A DNA stretch of 40,513 nt from Pelargonium cotyledonis. Lineage: Eukaryota; Streptophyta; Magnoliopsida; Geraniales; Geraniaceae. Both the position numbers and the translations under genes were made by a program. Below the pieces are notes generated by a model, which had not been told where the DNA came from, did no database searches, and saw only the letters and a program-made list of their open reading frames with translations. Each line of letters begins with the position of its first letter. The stretch's first letter is position 1. Shown here piece by piece: positions 1 through 10,100 of this stretch. The stretch lies in NCBI GenBank assembly GCA_036897625.1, contig JAYMTA010000108.1:1-40513 (forward strand). Direction: 5' to 3'.

Positions 1-878
1 CCATTTTCGCTTATCCCTCTTGAAGCAGGGTAGTAGATCGGAAAGTCTGGGGAGGAAGGAGGTACCTGGGCCGAGATTGGAAGGTCGGGCGGTTACGGGC
101 GACCGGTCTATGTGTGCGAGCGGAGAGGGAGGAGAAGCCGGGTAGAGTGTGTTGGTTCAGATCGGTGCAGAGGGTGGAGTTGAGGTCTGTTCTGGTGGGG
201 ACGGCCTGGTTCCTACCGGGATCTGGTGTCAGAGGCGGCCGTATCTCCTGGCGCTGAGCGGCTCGGCCCTGGCTGAGGTTTGTTTTACTGAAGGCGGCTC
301 CGGCGAGACCGAGTGGCTGTAGGCAGGTGGGACGGAGAAGTGGCCGGACGGAGGTGGCGGTAATTCGAAAAGCTACTGTTTCAATTTAGAGACGAAGAAA
401 TGGAGAAGAGTTCGAAACATAGAAGATGTCGCAGGCGTCCGAGTCGGTGAAGTCGGCTGTGGGGACTGAGGGGTTCAAGAGGAAGTGGGTTACTGAGGAA
501 TCGGCTGCGGCAAACATACCGGGGCTGAGGGAGTAGCTGCGGTTGTGGGGGGCGTCGTGGGATCCGGATCATTGTACAACGTCGTCGAGTGTTGAATGGT
601 CCAGTTTTGCTGCTCAAAGGTCCAGTTAAGGCTAGATTTTGGTCGAGGCTCCTTAACTCAACTAATGAGATTTTTCTTTTATATCTCATGATAGTTGGTT
701 CATTATGAGCCTATATGGAGATTGGGTTTTAGTTGTTTTTTTTAGGATTTGGTTAGTTTGTTCTAGCATAGGTGTTTCCTTTTAGTTTTCGTTTTTGAAT
801 AATGTATCCTCATCGGCATAGTGTAATATTCCTATTGGAGGTAATATATTGATATGTTATTTCCGTTCCAAAAAAAAA
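1..878 (+). mobile_element. 3' part of an A-tailed retroposon (family unknown), cut by the window edge
   Basis: A GC-rich head (about 1-600) passes into a T-rich tail with many TTT and TAG stretches, and ends in nine A residues at 870-878 next to ordinary AT-rich DNA. That shape is typical of a retroposed copy made by a LINE-type machinery, such as a 5'-truncated LINE or a non-autonomous derivative. No reverse transcriptase or endonuclease coding is visible. The only longer open frame, on the minus strand at 381-689, has no recognisable domain. The left end and any left target-site duplication lie outside the window, so the duplication test cannot be made. The insertion at 5193-6040 has the same layout but no obvious sequence identity. 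An unrelated GC-rich transcript relic is the alternative. Confidence 0.45.
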
Positions 879-1481
879 TTCAAAATTGATTTTCAAATAC
901 GTTTATTTGGATTTACCACATTATCAAATACGTTTATGTGGTTTTGTTTGTTGTTTTTTTAGAATTTCACGATTAACATCAAAACTTACATGATTAATAC
1001 AAGTAACGTGTGATTGAAAGACGAAAAAGAGAATATATGTTACACATAAAAAAGTTTGAGTAATAAGTATCGGTTGTTAAAAGAATAAGAAAATATGTTT
1101 AGCGGTCAACCACGTTCATATATAATTGTTAGTCGAGCACATTGTGTAATATTTGTATTTTGATTGTCGATCATTGTTTCATTCATTTCACTTTTTGCTA
1201 TCTTCGATGATTTTCTTCTTCTTTTATCATGTTTATTATTTTTTTAATCAATGTCATTTCAATTTTGTACAATTTTAATATAAGTTTCACTTATTCTTTT
1301 ACCTAATAGTCATTTAAAAAATATATATATTTGCAAACATCTATCATCACGTTTTACGTACCAAAAATACACTAAATATTCACTTGCATACATACATTTT
1401 CTTTTCCCTCGCGTTATCTGCTATATTTTTTGAGTTTCAAGGTACCAAACAAACACTAATTAGTAAGCCAATTTGTCACCA

Positions 1482-1578
1482 TGACATATTGAGCTAAACG
1501 ATCGATATACTTTAGAATTCATTTAAAATTTTAGGTTCGAGTCTTACTATCCGACTAGAGAGGTTTGAAAAAAAAAAG
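1482..1578 (+). mobile_element. possible tRNA-derived SINE fragment
   Basis: A perfect pol III B-box-like word, GGTTCGAGTC, lies near 1534-1543. About 40 bases upstream is a weaker A-box-like stretch around GAGCTAAACG (1491-1500). The block ends in ten A residues near 1568-1577. This order (A box, B box, A tail) is the classic plant SINE layout. No convincing target-site duplication was found and the A box is degenerate, so the ends are approximate. A chance tRNA-like word is possible. Confidence 0.3.
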
Positions 1579-2883
1579 ATGTGTATTTGTCGATCTGTTC
1601 CACAATTTAAGAAACTTAAATGGGTCGGACCCACCGGGAGTGCTATTTAATTGACACTGTCACTGCACTGTTGTTCTTAAATTGGAAATACAAAAGTTTT
1701 TTTTTTCCTGGTTCACTTAAAGTAAATGATCCAAGTAAAAAAAATAGATTTTTATGGCGAATTTTCGTAAGAATAATTACTTGTTTGAACATTTCAAAAA
1801 AAAAAAAATTACTTGTTTGAAAGAAAATGGCGGGATAGGCTCGAAAACACTAATGAAGATATATATACTTGTGACCAGAAAAAATAAATAAGAAAGCTGT
1901 TTTATATAAACTAATTGTATGCATTAATGCTAAAACCATATCAATGTCGAAATAGTAATGGTAAATAAAATGATAAATAGGTCACGTGAATTTGGGATAA
2001 CACAATAATTAATAGATGTTGGTTCTAGCGGACAAATGCATTAATTATATTATTAAAATAGTTGTCGGATAGAAAAGTTCAAGTCCTTCATTCATAATTG
2101 AATCCCAGTTTGTTTTCAAAAATTCTAAATATTATAAAAACTATATGTATAAAAATTTGATATATCATTTGGTTTATTATTGACCGAGCTTAGTTATATA
2201 GTGCGTGCTATTTGAATTTTAGAAAAAACACATATAAATCAAGAGACACGCTATAATATGTATTAATAGTACAGAGAACGGGCCTATCATCTTGGGATAC
2301 GTGTTTATACCTCATCAGATAATAATCGAGTATCCAAAACACTGAATAAATGAAAATTACAAAAATCGTGTTTTTTAACAAATTTAAGAAAACAATATTA
2401 TCACATAAAATACGTAAAAAAATGACTAGTGTTGCTAATTTTGGCGATGTTGCTAATTATAACATCGAGCAAGTTTTTCACAAGTATAAATATCACTTTC
2501 TTGGTAAGAAAAAAGAATCTTCAATAAAAATGCAGTACAGATTTATTTAGCTAGACGTGACTCAAATTTTTTCAGCTGAACTCTTACAATCTCACCAAAA
2601 ACGATTTTTTTGATATTTGTCATTCAGTAACAACGAGTTAAAAACGCATTTGCATTCTATCAACTTTCCTAACACGTAAACATGACGACGATGACTTCAA
2701 ACGTACCCCTTTGACCATTTAAAAAAAAAAATTATTTACAAAAACTAGTATTTTGTAATGAAGGTGAGAAATGGTTTGGGGTTAGAAGTTAATAGAGTAG
2801 TTGAAGAATCTTTAAGGGAGGCAAGTGGGTCGGGAAAAAGTGGAACAAAGAAGTAGACACTCACCTTTATGTTGCCAACAGGC

Positions 2884-2889
2884 TGTCGG
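2884..2889 (+). promoter_or_regulatory. candidate auxin response element (TGTCGG)
   Basis: TGTCGG is the high-affinity binding site of Auxin Response Factors. It lies about 100 bases upstream of the TATA box of the Aux/IAA gene, where functional elements of early auxin genes usually sit. Six bases occur often by chance, so the support is its position and the target gene class. Confidence 0.35.
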
Positions 2890-2984
2890 GTGCCCGCACA
2901 GCCCGGACTCTTATTTCCTGTCCCCACCGCCTCTCTCCTCCAATCACAACTCTTCTGCTTCACACTTCACTCTCCTCTTTGTTA

Positions 2985-2992
2985 TATATAAA
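2985..2992 (+). promoter_or_regulatory. TATA box of the Aux/IAA gene
   Basis: TATATAAA in a C/T-rich promoter context, 129 bases before the start codon at 3121. Transcription would begin near 3015-3025, giving a 5' UTR of about 100 bases. That leader contains no upstream ATG. Confidence 0.7.
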
Positions 2993-3120
2993 ACCATCGA
3001 TTCCTCACTTTATTTTCTCAAAAAAAAAAGGTCTGCAAGTAAAGCTCATATATCCATATTTTATAAACTTTTTCTGTTTCTTTGTTTGTTTCCGGTTTGG
3101 ATTCATTGGTGTTCACAAAA

Positions 3121-3975
3121 ATGGAGCTCCAGCTGGGTCTCGCTCTCACAACCACCAAAGGCTTTGACCTCAACGCCTCCGCTTTCGAGCCCAACCACCA
3201 CCTTGTGCCTTGCAAGCGTAAGCTCTGTTTGGACGACGACCAGAGCAGACACGTGCCTCTCACGCTTCCTCTGCGCCACTGGAACGACCAACCAAACGAC
3301 GACGACCAAGACCCTCCTCGAGACCTCCTCAACAATGTCCCTTGTTGTCCCATTAATGACAAGTACTGATCATCTCTCTCTCTCTCTCTCTCTCTGGAAA
3401 TATTAATGAATAGAATGGGTAGAAAATTGATTTTAGAATTTGCAATCGTTAATTCAATAGAAATGACGGGGATGTGGTTGTTGGGTGGCCGCCGATTAAA
3501 TCATGGAGGAAGAAGGTCGTCAGCTACAGATCACCGCCGCCGGAAAATGATCGCCGCCGGCTCGGACCCAACTCCAAGTTCGTCAAGGTGAAGATGGAGG
3601 GAGTGGGTATTGCCCGGAAAATCGATTTGAGCCTCTTCGACTCTTACCAGGCACTCATGGACACCTTGACAACCATGTTCGAAATATACTGTAAGTAGCC
3701 AATCATTAATTGTAAATCTTAAATGATTGTACCTTTGGTTAATAAATTAAGGTTGTTTCTGAATTCTGATGTTGATGTTAATGGAAATGAAAACAGGTGG
3801 GAACAGTTGCGTTGATGATCATAAGCTGGTTTATCAGGACATGGAAGGAGACTGGCTTCTGGCTGCGGATGTGCCCTGGAGAAGCTTTGTACAGAATGTG
3901 CAACGCCTGAAATTGGCAAGGACTAGCGATCGAGCAATGGCTATGGCTATGGACTGTGAAATTGGAATGTGTTGA
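3121..3975 (+). CDS. Aux/IAA auxin-responsive repressor (IAA29-like)
   Basis: Nuclear repressor of auxin signalling. It binds ARF transcription factors, recruits TOPLESS corepressors and is degraded when auxin bridges it to TIR1/AFB. Coding exons are 3121-3362, 3461-3690 and 3797-3975; both introns are GT-AG with matching phases, and the product has 216 residues. Domain I is ELQLGLAL (residues 2-9), an LxLxL EAR motif, followed by a DLN at 16-18. A basic KRK lies at 32-34. The domain II degron core is VVVGWPPIKSW (86-96). Domain III (about 118-157) holds the KVKMEG and RKIDLSL stretches. Domain IV (about 166-199) holds the acidic PB1 motif YQDMEGDW and DVPWRSF. The tail has an AMAMAMD run from a short repeat. 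The ATG at 3121 is the first in the leader. Family assignment is firm; the IAA29-like subtype rests on remembered similarity and is less sure. Confidence 0.93.
3373..3395 (+). repeat. (TC)n microsatellite in intron 1 of the Aux/IAA gene
   Basis: About eleven TC units lie 10 bases after the donor site of a 98-base intron. Length changes here would alter a pyrimidine-rich stretch in an unusually short intron. Confidence 0.9.
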
Positions 3976-5180
3976 ATGGTTGCATGTAAAATGAATAGTT
4001 ATTAGTGTAGTGTAGAGTATGTGTGTAGTGTTGAATTTTGCTGCAGTTTAAGAAGATACGACATGTTTTTCTTAAGAATCTCTAATTTTACCCAACAAAT
4101 AGTACTATAGTAGTAATCAACAAGTTCTGTTTTTGCCTTCATTTTTGTTGCAGATAGAGGTCTTGTCTTCAAACACAAAAACCTGTTTTGTGACTCTGTT
4201 TTGTAAAGTTTCTGTTTTTAATTCTCTCTTAGCCTTAAAAGTCTGGTTTTACTGGTAAAAAATCAGCATGAACTTGGAAGATATATAAGAGTGTTGTTAA
4301 CTAAATCACACCAATGGTTTGTTGCTATTTAATTTGAAGCAACAGTGAAGAGTTATGATATTATTTGGGCCGGGCTCAGACTGTTTATGCTGGGCCCATC
4401 AAGTTTTGTGTTGAATAGATGGATCGCTCAAAAACACTGCCTGCTTTCTTTCTGGAGACTCATCGGCACATGGGAAATGCATGAAAAACATGTAATAGAC
4501 TGTGATTGATGGACAGTGAGTCTCATCTTGTGCTTTTGGGTTGCTTTGATTTTCAGGAGAGTGGAGTACGTAACAGGTTTCATCTTGTGTTAGTTGTGAT
4601 GGACCGGTAAAATTCAATTTCAGCATGTATGATGGCTACATGTATGATTCATTACCCTTACTTTTTTGGTGTTAATATATTGATGATACGAAGAATATGT
4701 AACTGTGAAAGTATTGACAAATACAGCATACACCCAAACCATATACGGGCTTAAATTATTCAACTAATGGAACTCAATTCAACACTAGGCACAAAAAGAA
4801 AGTGATAATGCACAAGTAAAGAATGATACACAATATCACGAGAATTTTCCTTGTAGGACGTTGCTTTCCCTTAGGATATAAACAATGAAGATACACAGGC
4901 CGTGAATGCTACACAATATTATGATGATCATTTTTGGGATATCAAATATTACTGATGGACAAATAACGAATGATGTAATTTATTGATAATTTTCGAAAAT
5001 CACAAATAAAAATTAAGATTGAATGAGACTAATATTTATACCCAAACATCCAAAGAAACCGAACTGACATATGACATGGGATCATTATCAACCTTGCATT
5101 GACATGTGACCGAGACATATTTATTACTCTGTATGTTATCTCTGGAAAATTGTATCAAACTTTGTGATTTTCTAGTTAAT
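3976..5180. other. 3' UTR of the Aux/IAA gene and intergenic DNA
   Basis: The first 250 bases or so are the probable 3' UTR and downstream region of the Aux/IAA gene. The remainder is AT-rich with no supported gene. The minus-strand frame at 4399-4626 has no recognisable domain. The stretch at about 4780-5080 weakly recalls decayed long-terminal-repeat DNA, but no paired repeat or coding region supports that. Confidence 0.5.
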
Positions 5181-6052
5181 AATTCATTCTTAATTAAAAT
5201 TGATAACATATTATTTTAATTATTTACTAATCAGGGGACTACTCTCTGGAGTCCGCGCTAGAAGGCGGTTGTTCCTAAGGAGTGTCGTCTGCCGCCGATC
5301 GAAGAAGAGCACTTTCGCCGCCGGTTCAAGAATAGGGTCACTATCATTGTGGTCTGTATGCTCTTTTGAGCATTTAGGGTTTTTGTGAATAAAAGGAGTG
5401 GAAGGGAGTGACGGCGTGATTGGACGGTGATCACCATACCAGAATCGTCGAGAGTGAGCCTGGTTTGTGCAATGGAGATATGATGCAGAGGGGAAAGCGT
5501 GACGGTTTGTGGCGTGCAGGAGTGAGTAGAACAGAGGAAGGTGGAGCAGGTGCGGGTAGATTGGATATTGGAACGGTGGTTGTGAAGCGACGAGAGGGCG
5601 GCGACGTTGAGGCTTATTTTCGGTGAGAAGAAGGGCAGCCATGGCGTCAGACGTATGTATCCACCGGCAGGTTATGGCTGGGCCACTACAGATGGTAGAG
5701 GGGACCAGTATTTGTCCCTTGCAACTGGTATGGATGGTCTACATTGAGTTGGATCATTCTATTGGCTTAGGCGCATTAGGTATCGTGTTAGGACCCAAGG
5801 TCGTTTTACTAGGTCAAAGGTTCTTTCGGTTTAGCTTTTTTGGTTTGGTTTTGTTTTTATGTTACGTAATGAGAGATGTTATGTATCTAGTGTTGCTGTT
5901 GATCAATGATGTAGAGGGTCGGTGTTAGTTGGGTCTCTAGGTCTATGCCTAGTCTGTAAGGTTACATGTGGTCTTATTTGTAACTTTATGTTGATGCTTT
6001 GTAAATAATATTCGTATTGTTTTCTTAGAATTAAAAAAAAAATTCATTCTTA
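5181..6052 (+). mobile_element. complete A-tailed retroposon insertion with 12-bp target-site duplication
   Basis: The 12-base word AATTCATTCTTA occurs at 5181-5192 and again at 6041-6052, exactly flanking an 848-base block. The block ends in an A-rich tail at 6031-6040. Perfect flanking repeats plus a 3' A tail are the signature of LINE-machinery retroposition, so the + strand is the element's sense strand. The head (about 5240-5650) is GC-rich and the last 400 bases are T-rich. Frames at 5420-5626 and 5623-5928 show no known domain, and no reverse transcriptase is seen. It may be a 5'-truncated LINE, a non-autonomous retroposon or a retrocopied transcript. The undecayed duplication suggests a fairly recent insertion. 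Confidence 0.7.
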
Positions 6053-6480
6053 TGTTTGAAGTGGTGTCTCTAAAACACATTTGGAGTTTTCGTTAATGGC
6101 GTGTTACCTCGCGGAGGTCACAAGTTCAAGATCAAGATCAAGATCCGAGGAGCTCAAATGACATTTGGATTTAAATAAAAATAAATAATTTTTTTTAACA
6201 CGCATACAAGACTATAAAAACACTTTATTGATCGAGTCATAACAGACACTTAACATATTTTAGTAAAATGATATTAAAACACCATACACATGTTTCAACG
6301 TCTTCTAACATATAACCGTGGTTGAAATTCGAGTTTTGTATTTTTTTAACAAATTATGTACTTACTTTTATATTTTAAATAAATATATCAATAAATAAAA
6401 AATTATTAAAAAGGAACAACAGCAGCACTTTAACCAGCGGGTCGAGGTTTTTGTACTGTACGAAAGTTGAATCGACGCAC
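6053..6480. other. AT-rich intergenic DNA
   Basis: No gene is seen. Near 6100-6150 there is a weak B-box-like stretch (GGTCACAAGTTCAAG) followed by a short AAGATC triple repeat, which could be a worn SINE fragment. The sequence then becomes the promoter of the GT17 gene. Confidence 0.4.
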
Positions 6481-6674
6481 ATACATACCCACATTTTCTC
6501 CGTCCGGCACTCAGTCTGTATCGGAACCGTTTCTTACAAAAACACCGAAGTATAGAATAGAAGCTGAGACCACTTAGTTATGTATTGGAACACAACTCAG
6601 ATACAGAACACCCGTCCGGGATCTTCTGTGTCCAACCTTATCTGAATCTTCTCGGATAACCGGTAAGCATCTGC

Positions 6675-6680
6675 CACGTG
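6675..6680 (+). promoter_or_regulatory. G-box (CACGTG) upstream of the GT17 gene
   Basis: CACGTG in the context CCACGTGTC, the form bound by plant bZIP and bHLH factors and resembling an ABA response element. It lies about 160 bases before the inferred donor of the 5' UTR intron, so it is probably promoter-proximal. Confidence 0.45.
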
Positions 6681-6837
6681 TCATTGTCGGCCATTAGTTC
6701 TGGGATCACGTTTCCACATAAGTATGTGACATACTAGGTTCTCTCCGATCCTGCCTCCTGGACCCACCTCCATCTCCTTCAATTTTCCATTTGTTTGGAC
6801 CAAAATTCCCTCTTTTCTTCTCTGCGTCTCCGAGGAG

Positions 6838-8896
6838 GTATATGCTTCTTCAACCCTTATTCAAAGTTTTGATTTTTATTTATCTATATAGCTCTGTTCA
6901 GTTATATTTCTGATATATTTTACTGGGTTTTCTTTTTTGGTTCTGTTTTTGTTTATTTTTGGAAATTTTAGTTAGGGTTCTTCACTGTTTTTTCAATGCT
7001 GATTCTTAGTGTTCTCTTCATGGGTCAGAGCATGAACTGTGACTACTGTTCTTGTTGAATACTAACATTATGCCCAATTGTATTTATTTTTTATTGCTCT
7101 GTTCTGGTAGAGTGGTTCTAGGGGAGGTTGGTTGGTCTGGAGAGAAAATAATGAATTAATAACTTCAATGTCAGATTTGTTGTGTTTTTTAAATTGCTTG
7201 TGTTTTGAAACTCTGTTGACTCTTAGGGAGGTGGTCCGAGATAGATAAACTATATACCTACCTACCATTTAATCTTTTATGAGTAACACCATAGTTGAAG
7301 TTAGGTTTATGGCTAATTACCCTCTTTTTTGCAGCCTTAATTGGTTTGTTTATCATTTGAGAATACACCAACCATCTTATTCTTTAATCTTAGGGTTGGT
7401 TTTTTCTCCATTAATGCTCTTCTGCTTCCCCTACAGTGGAAAAATTAATTATTTGACTTAAATTTCTACAATCAAGTATTGAGTATTTGTGTATGGAGGT
7501 TCTGTAATGTGACGCATCACCAAAGTGACTTTAAGGATTGTGATGAATAGAAAGTTTAAGTTATGTGCGTAGTTGATCGGGTAGCTTCAATTCAACATGG
7601 TAGTCAATTTTGCATTTTGTAACTGGCTGTCTGGAAATTGGGGACTGAAAAATTGAATTTTAATAATTGGCAATTCTCTAAATGGATTGTATTCGTAGTT
7701 GATTGGCTAGATTTCTCTCGACAAGGAAGGATTCGGAGGAAAATCTTTGAAAGAAGAAGAGTTAGTGTGATCACAAAGTGCATTCATAATGGAAATCTGA
7801 GGTTTCACGTAAGACTACAAACTATTTTTGAATGGTTCTTAATAGTAAATTCAGTATTTTTGAATGCTTACACAAGAAGAGGATTAAGTAGCTCGGTTAC
7901 CATGAATCATATATTCAGGCTGATTGAAGTTAACTCTTTGTAGAAACTTATCGATGTTGATCTTTATGGCAATTGATAGTTTGATACACTTTCCAGTATA
8001 GACTTCTGGGTTAGAGAGGAACCATATGGTCTATCCCCTTCCGTAGACATAATGGGATGTCATCATCTGTTGCTCTATATAGATATTATCTTAATGTTTC
8101 AATTTTTCCATCTTTGGGTTCCTTCTTGATGCAACTTTGAACTGGCGAATTCTGCTTTCTGTTTAGATGTTTTAGTAATTTGTTTATGCCCGTGCTGTTT
8201 AACAGTAGTGTGTTTTAGTGTAGGGTTCCTGGCGAGTCTTCAACTGTACCAACATAATTAGATTTCTTTTCTTTTCTTTTTGTGTGTGTAGTTATGTAGT
8301 TAGTACTCCCTCTGTCCCAAAATGCATATCTTCTTTATTGAATTTGTTTGTCCCAAAATGAGTGTTCTATCTCCATTTTAGTAGTTAAATCTAGGAGACA
8401 TCTAGTAGTTCGGTGCATGTTTAATCGTCATTGGCAAAAACTAAAAATGGTCAGAATTCAAGGAAGTTGATGTTCTAGTTAAACTAATTTACATTGAGAT
8501 ATAGTAAGTTAATTAACATTTGACTTATTATTATTGCTCGAGAACAATCCATTCTAAAGCTTTAAAGCTCGTATATTTTGTATTCATATTTACATCTTTC
8601 TTATCCCTAATCCACCTTAACAAAGTTGTAGGCAATAAATAATCTTGTACTAGACTATTGATGTCAAACCAATGGGAGTTGGTTATAAGCTAAAATTTTC
8701 TGTCCAGTTTCATTCGGATTATTAGGACTTTTGTTAACTATTCTTATTTCCTTCTTGAGATCTCAATTGAGTGCTGGTCAGTAAATCTCAATGGGTTTTA
8801 TAAATTCCTAAACTTTTCTAACGCTTGTTCAAGTTGAAAACAGTTGATAAAAAAACATGGGTTCTAGTTTCTAATTCTTTGTTTTATTAAATGTAG
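6838..8896 (+). other. inferred 5' UTR intron of the GT17 gene
   Basis: A CT-rich leader-like stretch ends in GAGGAG followed by GTATAT (donor at 6838). A T-rich tract ending in ATGTAG (acceptor at 8895-8896) lies 58 bases before the first coding ATG. No coding frame between them continues the protein. The 2,059-base block is therefore best read as one long leader intron, typical of plant housekeeping genes. It also holds a transposon-terminus-like sequence at 8304-8360. This is inference from splice signals only. Confidence 0.5.
8304..8360 (+). mobile_element. Stowaway/mariner-like transposon terminus, solitary
   Basis: TACTCCCTCTGTCCCAAAAT at 8304-8323 matches the well-known TA plus CTCCCTCCGTCCCA terminus of plant Stowaway MITEs and mariner-like elements. 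A second TGTCCCAAAATG follows at 8349-8360. I could not find the matching inverted end downstream, so this looks like one end of a decayed or deleted DNA transposon inside the GT17 leader intron. Confidence 0.45.
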
Positions 8897-8905
8897 GTGA
8901 TCGAG

Positions 8906-8923
8906 ATGGTTAAAGCATGTTAA
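8906..8923 (+). other. five-codon upstream ORF in the GT17 leader
   Basis: ATG followed by four sense codons and TAA lies 10 bases after the inferred leader acceptor and 32 bases before the first main ATG. If the leader intron model is right, ribosomes would meet this short frame first. Its effect is unknown. Confidence 0.35.
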
Positions 8924-8954
8924 TATTGGTCACTATACTGATACAACTACAAAC

Positions 8955-10100
8955 ATGTTAGTTGCTTCCCCTTTTAATTATTTTTTCTCAAGCATGGCCC
9001 CAAGACCTCTCCGCCTCGCCTCTAGACGAGTACCAAAATTTCGTTTCATCATATTTCTGCTACTTGTGCCACTTTTTGTGATTGGAATTTTCACCCATCA
9101 TCAAAATATCTCTTATTTCTTCCGTCCCATTTGGGACCGCCCTCCTCCCCCTTTCACTCGTCTGCCCCACTATTATGCAGAGAATGTCTCGATGGATCAC
9201 CTCTGCCACCTCCATGGCTGGTCTCTACGTTCCGAACCCCGCCGTCTCTTTGACGGCATCATCTTTAGCAATGAACTGGACATGCTTGAGATTCGATGGC
9301 GCGAGCTTTATCCCTATGTCACAAAATTTGTTATCCTGGAGTCCAACACCACTTTTACTGGCATCCCTAAACCCCTCGTTTTTTATGCTAACCGGACCAG
9401 ATTTGACTTTGCGGAGGGGAAGATTGTCCATGGAGTGTTTCCTGGTGAAACTGCAGTTCCTGGATCACATCGAGATCCGTTTTTGCTTGAAGCGCAGCAG
9501 CGATTGGCTATGAATGGATTGCTGAGCCAAGCAGGGATACAAAATGGCGACCTCCTTATAATGTCTGATACTGATGAGATCCCAAGCCCGCATACCATAA
9601 AATTGCTACAATGGTGTGAAGAGGTGCCGCCTGTAGTACATCTTGAGCTGAGGAACTACATGTATTCTTTTGAATTCCCAGTGGACTACAGCAGCTGGCG
9701 AGCCACGGCTCACATTTACAGCGCATGGATCTCCTACAGGCATTCACGCCAGACGGATATTTTATTCTCGGATGCAGGATGGCACTGTAGTTTTTGCTTC
9801 AGATATATTCCTGAGTTTGCGTTTAAAATGACTGCTTATAGCCATGCTGACCGTGTGAAACAGAAGCATTTTCTTGATTATAAGAGAATACAGAGAATCA
9901 TTTGTCGTGGAGATGATCTGTTTGATATGCTGCCTGAGGAATATAGTTTCAGGGAGTTGATCAAAAAGATGGGATCAATACCTCGATCAGCATCTGCTGT
10001 TCATCTTCCAGCATATTTGATAGAGAATGCGGATAAGTTTAGGTTCCTTCTTCCCGGAGGCTGTTTGCGGGATCCTTCTGACGGACGAGGATTTTCATAG
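8955..10100 (+). CDS. GT17 family glycosyltransferase (GnT-III-like)
   Basis: Type II membrane protein of CAZy family GT17, related to beta-1,4-mannosyl-glycoprotein N-acetylglucosaminyltransferase. It probably acts in the Golgi; the substrate of the plant members is unsettled. One coding exon gives 381 residues. A short cytosolic tail is followed by a membrane anchor at about 31-47 ([16 protein letters not shown]). A proline-rich stem around 62-72 and the conserved [14 protein letters not shown] follow. The metal-binding acidic motif is MSDTDEIPS at 203-211. [13 protein letters not shown] (273-285) and MLPEEYSF (325-332) are family signatures. It ends with the usual [21 protein letters not shown]. 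The ATG at 8955 is the first in frame; an equally good start is Met14 (8994, MAPRPLR), which gives 368 residues, and translation may begin there. No breaks are seen. Confidence 0.93.
   Translation: MLVASPFNYFFSSMAPRPLRLASRRVPKFRFIIFLLLVPLFVIGIFTHHQNISYFFRPIWDRPPPPFTRLPHYYAENVSMDHLCHLHGWSLRSEPRRLFDGIIFSNELDMLEIRWRELYPYVTKFVILESNTTFTGIPKPLVFYANRTRFDFAEGKIVHGVFPGETAVPGSHRDPFLLEAQQRLAMNGLLSQAGIQNGDLLIMSDTDEIPSPHTIKLLQWCEEVPPVVHLELRNYMYSFEFPVDYSSWRATAHIYSAWISYRHSRQTDILFSDAGWHCSFCFRYIPEFAFKMTAYSHADRVKQKHFLDYKRIQRIICRGDDLFDMLPEEYSFRELIKKMGSIPRSASAVHLPAYLIENADKFRFLLPGGCLRDPSDGRGFS

Larger units (their letters stand above)
879..2980. other. AT-rich intergenic DNA with promoter-proximal sequence of the Aux/IAA gene
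   Basis: No gene is supported here. The sequence is AT-rich, with many poly-A/T runs and short accidental frames such as 1620-1820 and 2350-2550 that have low-complexity translations. A 14-base word (TCAAATACGTTTAT) occurs at 893-906 and again at 924-937. A tRNA-like, A-tailed SINE candidate lies near 1482-1578. The last 300 bases, from about 2680, should be the proximal promoter of the Aux/IAA gene. Confidence 0.6.

Noticed and set aside
3082-3120. Upstream extension of the Aux/IAA first exon frame
   Set aside because: It has no ATG in frame; the family N-terminus MELQLGLAL begins exactly at 3121.
4780-5080. Stretch recalling decayed long-terminal-repeat DNA
   Set aside because: There is no second repeat, no primer site and no coding remains, so the resemblance is only an impression.
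5220-5642. 140-codon minus-strand frame
   Set aside because: It lies wholly inside the retroposon and runs against its A-tailed sense strand; no domain is recognised.
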